Of a DNA stretch of 9,446 bases, positions 1-5,625 are shown one piece after another. Positions within the stretch are counted from its first letter, which is position 1; each line of letters begins with the position of its first letter. Source of the DNA: Cyclobacteriaceae bacterium (GTDB taxonomy: Bacteria; Bacteroidota; Bacteroidia; Cytophagales; Cyclobacteriaceae). The notes beneath the pieces are model-generated. The model made no database searches. It was given only the letters and a program-made list of their open reading frames with translations, and had not been told where the DNA came from. The translations under genes and the position numbers were made by a program. The DNA is taken from contig JALWRJ010000023.1 in NCBI GenBank assembly GCA_026994125.1, positions 1-9,446 of the forward strand, in the 5' to 3' direction.

Positions 1-1017
1 ATTTACTACCCAAGCATAGTTGCTCATGCCGGCCTCGGTCGTGTAGGTTTCGGTAGTGCCTGCGCAAGTGGTGGTGTTCCCACCTATCGTAGGTACCGGT
101 AAAGGGTTTACCGTTACACTTAAAGTTTCGGTATCGTCTGTACAACCCGCCACAGATGCTGTGTAGGTAAATTGATACGTATTTGGTGTAACTGCTGAAG
201 CATCGAATATACTACCGCTTAAGGCGCCTGTACCATCATCATCATTCCAGGTACCTCCGGCATCGTTGCCCGACAAACCTGTGAACAAATCAAAATTTGT
301 TACACTATTACAAACACTTTGAGGAGTAGCTGTTCCGGCATTAGGGCCTCCAGAAACTACAATATCGTTTTTATTGAGTGTACAGCTATTATTATCTACT
401 ATTTGCACTTCATAGGTTCCGGCAGCAATACTATTAAAGGTAACCGTACCCCCATCGGTAGCAATATTGCCCGGGCCAAAACTGGTTGGCCCCGATACAT
501 AATTTATGGTATAGGGCGCTGTTCCCCCATTGGCAGCTATGGTAATGCTTCCACTACCTAAATTATTACAATCGGGAGCAGTAGATGTACCCGGGTTGAA
601 ATCTAAGGCCGTGGGTTCATTAACAATAATGGGAGAAATTAAAAGATTATTGAATGGGAATGCATCTGCTGATGTAATACGCACTCTATATTCAGTGGTA
701 GTACCATCAGCGGCTATTAGCCCTCCCCCCCAGGTAACATTAGTGCTTTTATTAAATACAACGGTTTGAGGTGGTGCGTTAGTAACATTAACACTTCCCA
801 CAGGTATATTTCCTACCCCACTAACAAAATAAGTAAGCTCCACCGTAAAATTGGGCGTACCTCCGGTAATATCAACTTGTATTTCACCGTCATCTCCACC
901 ATTACAACTTACATGCTGCGTAACCGTGGCTGTAGCTGCAATTTGCGCATTTACATTGGTAAAGCCAAGAACCAATGAAAAGATTAATAGACTGATTAGT
1001 TTGGTTAGACTCTTCAT
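1..1017 (-). CDS. SprB-repeat / Ig-like secreted surface protein, N-terminal part (C-terminus beyond window)
   Basis: The reading frame opens with ATG at 1017-1015 and stays open for 339 codons to the left edge, so the gene is partial. Residues 1-24 form a signal peptide: Lys at 2 and 6, a hydrophobic core, and a likely cut at VNA|Q. Residues about 35-135 and 145-223 resemble SprB repeats. Each starts near a Cys (38, 150) followed by a Gly-rich GxI and a GG.xP(N/Y) stretch, and the second closes with IAAGTYEVQIVD and Cys212. Residues about 224-305 form another beta-rich module with a DLFxxLxGxDAGGTW pattern. A PKD/Ig-like module starts near 306. Proteins of this build in Bacteroidota are exported by the type IX system and act as cell-surface adhesins or gliding-type proteins. 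The sorting domain that would prove this route is not in view. The gene begins 6 bp after the stop of the small exported protein, so the two are probably co-transcribed. Substrate or partner is unknown. Confidence 0.85.
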   Translation of the reverse strand, partial: MKSLTKLISLLIFSLVLGFTNVNAQIAATATVTQHVSCNGGDDGEIQVDITGGTPNFTVELTYFVSGVGNIPVGSVNVTNAPPQTVVFNKSTNVTWGGGLIAADGTTTEYRVRITSADAFPFNNLLISPIIVNEPTALDFNPGTSTAPDCNNLGSGSITIAANGGTAPYTINYVSGPTSFGPGNIATDGGTVTFNSIAAGTYEVQIVDNNSCTLNKNDIVVSGGPNAGTATPQSVCNSVTNFDLFTGLSGNDAGGTWNDDDGTGALSGSIFDASAVTPNTYQFTYTASVAGCTDDTETLSVTVNPLPVPTIGGNTTTCAGTTETYTTEAGMSNYAWVVN

Positions 1018-1023
1018 TTATTC

Positions 1024-1368
1024 TTAGTCTTTAAATTCAATTAATTCGCTTACCCAACTTTTGCATAATAGTGCATCGGTATGCTTAAAATTTAGTTCAA
1101 CACGGTAATATTGATTAACAGCCAATCCATTAAACTGAATTTTTTCATCTGAACCGGATTTAGCTATCAATTTTTGCTTCATACCATTTTGATAGCCATA
1201 AAGCGTATAGGTATATGCCTGGCTGTTTTTGATTTTTACTTGTATATTGCCATGCAAAGCATCTGTTTTGGTTGCATTTACTTTAACTGTTCTGTTACAT
1301 TGAGCCAAGGCAACATGTATGCTCAAAAACAGTAAGGCTGCTATTAAAATTATACTTCTGAATTTCAT
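1024..1368 (-). CDS. small exported protein with a single SprB-like beta domain
   Basis: The frame encodes 114 residues from ATG at 1368-1366. It can be read four codons further up to a TTG at 1380-1378, but the ATG places Lys2 and Arg4 directly before the hydrophobic core, so I prefer it. Residues 1-22 are a signal peptide with a likely cut at ALA|Q. Cys24 follows, but Gln just before it argues against a lipobox. The mature part is about 92 residues and predicted beta-rich. It ends with an FNGLAVNQYYRVEL stretch and Cys102, echoing the closing strand of the SprB repeats in the next gene (FNSIAAGTYEVQI, then Cys). Cys24 and Cys102 could form a disulphide. I do not recognise a named family, and the SprB relationship is my inference from pattern. 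It lies 6 bp upstream of the large repeat protein, which suggests a shared transcript and possibly a partner role at the cell surface. Confidence 0.75.
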   Translation of the reverse strand: MKFRSIILIAALLFLSIHVALAQCNRTVKVNATKTDALHGNIQVKIKNSQAYTYTLYGYQNGMKQKLIAKSGSDEKIQFNGLAVNQYYRVELNFKHTDALLCKSWVSELIEFKD

Positions 1369-1392
1369 TCGAATATTCAATATTACGTAATC

Positions 1393-1426
1393 TAAATGTA
1401 CATTATCTACTTAAAAGTAACCCAAA
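1393..1426 (-). promoter_or_regulatory. candidate Bacteroidota-type promoter for the secreted-protein operon
   Basis: On the minus strand a TTTG (1426-1423) lies 22 bases before TACATTTA (1400-1393), a near match to the TAnnTTTG -7 element. It would start transcription about 20 bases before the ATG at 1368. An exact TAnnTTTG (TACCTTTG, 1430-1423) overlaps the proposed -33 element but has no TTG at a suitable distance upstream. Both readings rest on short motifs only. Confidence 0.3.
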
Positions 1427-1439
1427 GGTAGGGCATTTT

Positions 1440-1469
1440 AGCATTTCATGCTTTAGGTATATTTACCTA
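1440..1469. repeat. two adjacent short palindromes
   Basis: AGCAT-TTC-ATGCT (1440-1452) is followed after one base by TAGGTA-TATT-TACCTA (1454-1469), with arms of 5 and 6 bp. They lie about 50-80 bases upstream of the predicted start of the secreted-protein transcript, a position that would suit an activator site. The sequence shows only the symmetry; a regulatory role is inference. Confidence 0.35.
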
Positions 1470-1582
1470 GACCCCAAGTTGAATTACTTAGAAGCACTTT
1501 CAAGCCCTAAAGAACGTGAAAATAATTGAAAAATCATGGTGTATTAAGCATAAAAACACATCCGATAAAGCGCAATTTGTCG

Positions 1583-1590
1583 TAAATTTG
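1583..1590 (+). promoter_or_regulatory. acnA: candidate -7 element for the aconitase gene
   Basis: TAAATTTG matches the TAnnTTTG -7 consensus of Bacteroidota exactly and would give a leader of about 150 bases before the ATG at 1749. No TTG is found at the usual 17-23 base distance upstream, so the call is weak. Confidence 0.25.
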
Positions 1591-1748
1591 CCACCCTTTA
1601 CTAAGGAATGACCGGTTAGCAGCCAAATAAAGGTTTCCGGGTGTTACATCAAGGGCATTCGTTAGGTAAGGAAGAAAGGTAATTACACTTAACCTCCCAG
1701 CAAGTGTATTAACCAACTAATTTTAACACATTTAAACAATACTTTTCT

Positions 1749-4016
1749 ATGGCATTTGACATTGACATGATAAAAAAGGTGTACGAAAGGTACCCTGAAC
1801 GGATTGAAGCAGCACGTAACGTAGTAAAACGCCCCCTTACCTTGGCCGAAAAAATATTATATGCACACCTAAGCGAAGGCAAGACCCAATCGGCCAAAGA
1901 GCGCGGTGTATCGTATGTTGATTTTGCCCCCGACCGCATTGCATGTCAAGATGCTACGGCACAAATGGCCTTGTTACAATTTATGCAGGCGGGCAAGGCC
2001 AAGGTAGCCGTACCTACCACGGTCCATTGCGACCACCTGATACTGGCCAAAGATGGAGCCAATGAAGATTTAGCCGCTGCCAAAACGGCTTCGGGAGAGG
2101 TGTTTAACTTTCTTCAAACGGTTTCGAATAAGTACGGAATAGGATTTTGGAAACCTGGGGCAGGTATTATCCACCAGGTAGTATTAGAAAATTATGCCTT
2201 CCCGGGGGGTATGATGATAGGCACAGATTCGCACACAGTAAATGCCGGAGGCTTAGGCATGGTAGCCATTGGAGTAGGTGGAGCCGATGCGGTGGATGTA
2301 ATGGCTGATATGCCCTGGGAACTTAAAATGCCTAAACTCATTGGAGTTAAACTAACCGGTAAACTGAATGGATGGACGGCTCCTAAAGATATTATTTTAA
2401 AGGTAGCAGGTATTTTAACCGTAAAAGGAGGCACCGGAGCCATTGTAGAATACTTTGGCGAAGGAGCAGAATCTATTTCGTGTACCGGTAAAGGAACCAT
2501 TTGCAATATGGGAGCCGAAATTGGTGCCACCACTTCTACATTTGGTTATGATGACAGCATGCGCAGGTATTTAGCCGCAACCGGCCGACAGGATGTGGTT
2601 GACTTAGCCGACCAGGTAAAAGAGCATTTAACCGGAGACCCGGAAGTATATGCCAACCCTGAAACATACTTTGATGAACTTATTGAAATTAATTTAGATG
2701 AGCTTACCCCTCATTTGAATGGGCCTTTCACTCCCGACTTAGCAACTCCGGTTTCGGAAATGAAAGAAAAAGCAGCCGCCAATGGATGGCCTACTGATAT
2801 TGAATGGGCATTAATAGGTTCCTGCACCAACTCTTCGTACGAAGACTTAACCCGAGCCGCCTCGATTGTTGACGATGCTTTTGCCAAAGGCATTAAACCT
2901 AAAGCCACCTTGGGAATTAACCCGGGTTCGGAGCAGGTACGGTTTACAGCCGAGCGTGATGGGCTACTTGACACGTTCGAGAAATTTGACTCTACTAAAA
3001 TATTTACCAATGCATGTGGGCCATGTATTGGCCAATGGGCCAGACCAGGAGCAGATAAAAAAGAGAAGAACTCCATTGTACACTCATTTAACCGCAATTT
3101 TGCCAAACGAGCCGATGGCAACCCCAACACCCACGCCTTTGTAGCCTCGCCTGAAATGGTAGCTGCCATTGCTATATCGGGTAAGTTGGACTTTAACCCC
3201 ATAACCGACACCCTGGTAAACTCGCAAGGCGAAACAGTTAAACTGAACGAACCCAGCGGAATAGAATTACCAAAAAAAGGATTTGATGTAGATGATAATG
3301 GGTACCAGGAACCGGCAACCGATGGCAGTCAAATTGAAATTAAGGTAGATCCAGACTCAAAGCGATTGCAATTATTGGAACCCTTTGCCCCCTACCCCGG
3401 AGGAGAGCTTACCGGCATGAAATTGCTAATTAAAGCCAAAGGAAAATGTACCACCGACCACATTTCGATGGCCGGCCCCTGGTTAAGGTTTAGAGGTCAT
3501 TTGGATAATATTTCAGACAATATGCTTATTGGAGCCGTGAATTATTTTAACAACCAAACCAACTTAGTTAAAAATCAGCTTACCGGTGAATACGGGCCTG
3601 TACCGGCCACGCAACGAGCCTACAAGGCTAAAGGTATTGGCACCGTAGTGGTGGGAGACGAGAACTATGGCGAAGGTTCTTCGCGCGAACATGCCGCCAT
3701 GGAGCCCCGGCATTTAGGTGTGCGAATTGTATTGGTAAAATCGTTTGCCCGCATACACGAAACCAATCTTAAAAAACAAGGTATGCTTGGGCTAACTTTT
3801 GCAAACAAAGCAGATTATGAGAAGTTCCAGGAAGACGACACCATTGAAACCCTAAATCTTGATTCGTTTGCACCTGGCAAACCTATTGAGTTGAAATTAA
3901 CCCATACCGATGGATCAACAGATATTATTGAGTGCAACCACACCTATAATGATAGCCAAATAGAATGGTTTAAGGCAGGATCGGCTCTGAATTTAATTAA
4001 AGAACAAAATAAATAA
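1749..4016 (+). CDS. acnA: aconitate hydratase, mitochondrial type
   Basis: This cytoplasmic TCA-cycle enzyme interconverts citrate and isocitrate through cis-aconitate. The 755-residue frame starts at ATG 1749. The three [4Fe-4S] ligands are visible: Cys359 in [10 protein letters not shown], and Cys423 and Cys426 in [10 protein letters not shown]. Other active-site signatures are HCDH (93-96), IGTDSHT (157-163) and [17 protein letters not shown] (641-657). In that last stretch Ser644 corresponds to the catalytic base Ser642 of pig mitochondrial aconitase, with Arg646 beside it. The swivel domain begins near 550 with [10 protein letters not shown]. Length and motif spacing fit the mitochondrial-type aconitases known from Bacteroidota rather than the longer AcnA/IRP1 type (about 890 residues) or the AcnB layout. 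The gene appears intact. It is followed after 71 bp by tpx, with a large inverted repeat between them. The solvent-exposed cluster of this family is sensitive to oxidants, which makes the neighbouring peroxidase genes notable. Family assignment is near certain; the symbol follows Bacteroides usage. Confidence 0.97.
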   Translation: MAFDIDMIKKVYERYPERIEAARNVVKRPLTLAEKILYAHLSEGKTQSAKERGVSYVDFAPDRIACQDATAQMALLQFMQAGKAKVAVPTTVHCDHLILAKDGANEDLAAAKTASGEVFNFLQTVSNKYGIGFWKPGAGIIHQVVLENYAFPGGMMIGTDSHTVNAGGLGMVAIGVGGADAVDVMADMPWELKMPKLIGVKLTGKLNGWTAPKDIILKVAGILTVKGGTGAIVEYFGEGAESISCTGKGTICNMGAEIGATTSTFGYDDSMRRYLAATGRQDVVDLADQVKEHLTGDPEVYANPETYFDELIEINLDELTPHLNGPFTPDLATPVSEMKEKAAANGWPTDIEWALIGSCTNSSYEDLTRAASIVDDAFAKGIKPKATLGINPGSEQVRFTAERDGLLDTFEKFDSTKIFTNACGPCIGQWARPGADKKEKNSIVHSFNRNFAKRADGNPNTHAFVASPEMVAAIAISGKLDFNPITDTLVNSQGETVKLNEPSGIELPKKGFDVDDNGYQEPATDGSQIEIKVDPDSKRLQLLEPFAPYPGGELTGMKLLIKAKGKCTTDHISMAGPWLRFRGHLDNISDNMLIGAVNYFNNQTNLVKNQLTGEYGPVPATQRAYKAKGIGTVVVGDENYGEGSSREHAAMEPRHLGVRIVLVKSFARIHETNLKKQGMLGLTFANKADYEKFQEDDTIETLNLDSFAPGKPIELKLTHTDGSTDIIECNHTYNDSQIEWFKAGSALNLIKEQNK

Positions 4017-4020
4017 AAAC

Positions 4021-4078
4021 GGTTAATGGTTATTGGACAAACTCCATAACCAATAACCATTAACTATTAACCAATAAC
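4021..4078. repeat. long AT-rich inverted repeat plus direct repeat between acnA and tpx
   Basis: GTTAATGGTTATTGG (4022-4036) is the exact reverse complement of CCAATAACCATTAAC (4050-4064), giving a 15-bp perfect stem with a 13-base loop. An 11-base unit, TAACCAATAAC, occurs at 4047-4057 and again at 4068-4078, so the left arm could pair with either copy and form alternative hairpins. No run of T follows, so it is not a standard intrinsic terminator. It could be an attenuator, an mRNA-stabilising 3' structure for acnA, or a dispersed intergenic repeat. Confidence 0.7.
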
Positions 4079-4087
4079 TAATAAAAC

Positions 4088-4582
4088 ATGGCAACTATAA
4101 CATTAAAAGGAAACGAGATACATACAACCGGTGAGCTACCTGCTGTAGGAAGCGAAGCACCCCTATTTACCCTGACTAAAACTGATTTATCACAAGCCAG
4201 CTTATCGGAGTTTAAAGGAAAGAAAGTGATATTAAATATTTTCCCTTCGCTAGACACGGGAGTATGTGCCGCTTCGGTGCGTAAGTTTAACGAAGAAGCC
4301 AGTAACAAAGATGTTGCAGTATTGTGCATATCAAAAGATTTACCCTTTGCCCATGGGCGTTTTTGTGAAGCAGAAGGAATTGCAAATGTTATAAACCTAT
4401 CTGATTTTAGAAATAATGATTTTGCTACCGCCTATAATACATTACTAACCGATGGCCCTTTAGCCGGGCTGCACTCGCGCGCAGTAATTGTGGTAGATGA
4501 AGAAGGGAAAGTGGTTTATACCGAGCAGGTACCGGAAATTGTGCAAGAGCCCGATTATGAAAAAGCACTGGCCGCTTTATAA
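4088..4582 (+). CDS. tpx: thiol peroxidase (atypical 2-Cys peroxiredoxin)
   Basis: Tpx reduces hydrogen peroxide and organic hydroperoxides, usually with electrons from thioredoxin. The frame encodes 164 residues from ATG 4088, close to the family norm of about 165. The peroxidatic site is PSLDTGVC: Pro53, Thr57 and Cys60, with Arg131 (LHSRAV) completing the peroxiredoxin active site. The resolving Cys93 lies in GRFCEAEGI, and a third Cys at 80 matches the extra Cys82 of E. coli Tpx. The spacing Cys60-Cys93 is typical of Tpx and separates it from BCP and AhpC. No signal peptide is seen, so it acts in the cytoplasm. It lies 71 bp after acnA, beyond a large inverted repeat, and is closed by a hairpin at 4591-4632. 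By hand count its G+C is about 42%. The gene appears intact. Confidence 0.96.
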   Translation: MATITLKGNEIHTTGELPAVGSEAPLFTLTKTDLSQASLSEFKGKKVILNIFPSLDTGVCAASVRKFNEEASNKDVAVLCISKDLPFAHGRFCEAEGIANVINLSDFRNNDFATAYNTLLTDGPLAGLHSRAVIVVDEEGKVVYTEQVPEIVQEPDYEKALAAL

Positions 4583-4590
4583 ACTAATTC

Positions 4591-4632
4591 AAATAATCGT
4601 CACTCCTGCTTCCTCAGGAATGACGATTATTT
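4591..4632. terminator. strong hairpin after tpx; probable terminator, possibly a dispersed repeat
   Basis: The arms 4591-4608 and 4615-4632 pair over 18 bp with one mismatch (C4603 opposite A4620) and a 6-base loop. The right arm ends in TTATTTT (to 4633) and the left arm begins AAATAAT, so it could end transcripts from either side. It starts 8 bases after the tpx stop. Its core, TGAGGAAGCAGGAATGACG on the other strand, resembles the short mobile-looking intergenic palindromes common in bacterial genomes; whether it is repeated elsewhere cannot be judged here. Confidence 0.7.
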
Positions 4633-4654
4633 TGAGCTGTACGCTAGCATAGAA

Positions 4655-5137
4655 ATGAGAATTGAGAAAGCTACAGTAAAAGATGCCAAAGAATTGACAG
4701 AGCTAACTATACGCTCAAAGTCTTATTGGAACTATGGCGTGCAGCAAATAGAAGAATGGAAAAATGACCTAACGATTACGGCAGGTTATATCCTTGAAAA
4801 AGAAGTTTATAAGCTATTTGATAAAAATCAAATTATTGGATATTATTCTTTTTTTTTGGAACAAAATAATACAGATATAAAACTAGACAACCTATTTGTT
4901 GCACCAAATTTTATAGGTAAAGGAATTGGGAAAAAACTAATGATTGATTTTTTTAGAAGGATTCTAATGATTAAATTTAACAGGGTTCTCCTTGATGCCG
5001 ATCCTAATGCTGAAAATTTCTATTCACATTTAGGGTTTAATGTTATTGGAAAATTAGAATCGTCAATTGCTAACAGGCATTTGCCAATAATGGAGATGAA
5101 AAAATCTAATGTACAACACTATGTAAAAATGCATTAA
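4655..5137 (+). CDS. GNAT-family N-acetyltransferase
   Basis: Members of this family transfer acetyl from acetyl-CoA to an amine on a small molecule or protein. The 160-residue frame starts at ATG 4655. Motif A, which holds the acetyl-CoA pyrophosphate, is LDNLFVAPNFIGKGIGKKLM (77-96), with the G-K-G-I-G loop at 88-92. Motif B appears as LDADPNAENFYSHLGF (113-128), including the aromatic Tyr123 common in this family. The N-terminal part (4-40) is the usual helical substrate-binding region, and nothing in it identifies the acceptor. By hand count the gene is about 30% G+C, against about 42% for tpx and 40% for the OsmC gene, and it includes a run of nine T at 4849-4857. It lies between the inverted repeats at 4591-4632 and 5122-5150. 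These are signs of recent acquisition, though this is inference. Substrate unknown. Confidence 0.88.
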   Translation: MRIEKATVKDAKELTELTIRSKSYWNYGVQQIEEWKNDLTITAGYILEKEVYKLFDKNQIIGYYSFFLEQNNTDIKLDNLFVAPNFIGKGIGKKLMIDFFRRILMIKFNRVLLDADPNAENFYSHLGFNVIGKLESSIANRHLPIMEMKKSNVQHYVKMH

Positions 5138-5150
5138 GCCGCATTTTACA
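5122..5150. repeat. imperfect inverted repeat over the end of the GNAT gene
   Basis: TGTAAAAATGC (5122-5132) pairs with GCATTTTACA (5141-5150) with one bulged A and an 8-base loop that contains the stop codon. No T-run follows, so termination is uncertain. Confidence 0.35.
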
Positions 5151-5180
5151 CTAAGCAATAGATGTATTAATTATAAACAC

Positions 5181-5594
5181 ATGAAAATAACAACCCGTTA
5201 CGTAGAAGATGAGCTTTATGTAGCCGAAAATGAAAACGGCAACACCATACATATAGATATGCGAAATGCAGAAGATAAAAAAAGCCTGGCTCCGGTAGAA
5301 ATGATGCTGGCCTCCATAGCCGGGTGTGCAGCTGTGGATATTGTTTCGATGCTTCGTAAAAAGCGAAAAACTTTTGTGGATTTAACTATTGAAACTACCG
5401 GAAAACGAAGAGATGAGCATCCAAGAGGGTTAACACATATAACCTCAAAATACACCCTTATTTCGCCTGACACCAATTTAGATACTTTTAAAAAAGTGGC
5501 GACCCTAGCTACTGAAAAGTATTGCTCGGCTGCAGCCTCGGTAAAAGCCAAAATTGAAGTAGTTTGCGAAGTTAAAACGGAAAAAGAAGCCTAG
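5181..5594 (+). CDS. OsmC-family protein (YhfA-like)
   Basis: The frame encodes 137 residues from ATG 5181 and ends in TAG at 5594. OsmC/Ohr-fold proteins reduce hydroperoxides with a pair of reactive cysteines. Both are present here: Cys49 in SIAGCAAVDIVSM, at the start of the central helix, and Cys115 in EKYCSAAASV. Glu40 in the preceding LAPVEMML segment is typical of the family. The length, the sequence around Cys49 and the closing KYCSAAASVKAKIEV stretch fit the YhfA-like branch better than Ohr. The physiological substrate of that branch is not well established, so peroxidase activity is an inference. No signal peptide is seen. The gene follows the GNAT gene after 43 bp and converges on the VWA gene, whose stop is 31 bp away. 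No clear terminator lies in that gap. G+C is about 40%. Confidence 0.9.
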   Translation: MKITTRYVEDELYVAENENGNTIHIDMRNAEDKKSLAPVEMMLASIAGCAAVDIVSMLRKKRKTFVDLTIETTGKRRDEHPRGLTHITSKYTLISPDTNLDTFKKVATLATEKYCSAAASVKAKIEVVCEVKTEKEA

Positions 5595-5625
5595 CCCATT
5601 ATTCTCTTAACATAAACTAACCAAA

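Larger units (their letters stand above)
1369..1748. other. gene-free divergent intergenic region (380 bp)
   Basis: This stretch separates the minus-strand secreted-protein pair from the plus-strand aconitase gene and should hold both promoters. It contains the candidate minus-strand promoter at 1393-1426, two adjacent short palindromes at 1440-1452 and 1454-1469, and an exact TAnnTTTG on the plus strand at 1583-1590. No Shine-Dalgarno-like purine run precedes the aconitase start; the leader there is A/T-rich, as is usual in Bacteroidota. A 60-codon open frame on the minus strand (1716-1534) has no family features and I do not call it a gene. No tRNA or recognisable riboswitch is seen. Confidence 0.6.

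Noticed and set aside
319..978. Plus-strand open frames of 70-80 codons.
   Set aside because: They lie antisense to the SprB-repeat gene, which has a signal peptide and clear repeat domains; the compositions of the antisense frames are implausible for a protein.
1046..1368. A lipoprotein reading of the small exported protein because Cys24 follows the signal peptide.
   Set aside because: The residue before the Cys is Gln, which does not fit a lipobox; a cut at ALA|Q is more plausible.
1369..1380. A four-codon upstream extension of the small exported protein from a TTG.
   Set aside because: The ATG at 1368 gives a normal signal peptide with its charged residues next to the core; the TTG adds nothing.
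1534..1716. A 60-codon open frame on the minus strand in the gap before the aconitase gene.
   Set aside because: It has no recognisable motif or leader, overlaps the likely aconitase promoter and leader, and is of a length expected by chance.
2192..3211. Antisense frames of 113 and 166 codons and a shifted plus-strand frame of 92 codons within the aconitase region.
   Set aside because: The aconitase frame is intact with all cluster ligands; these are by-products of its codon usage.
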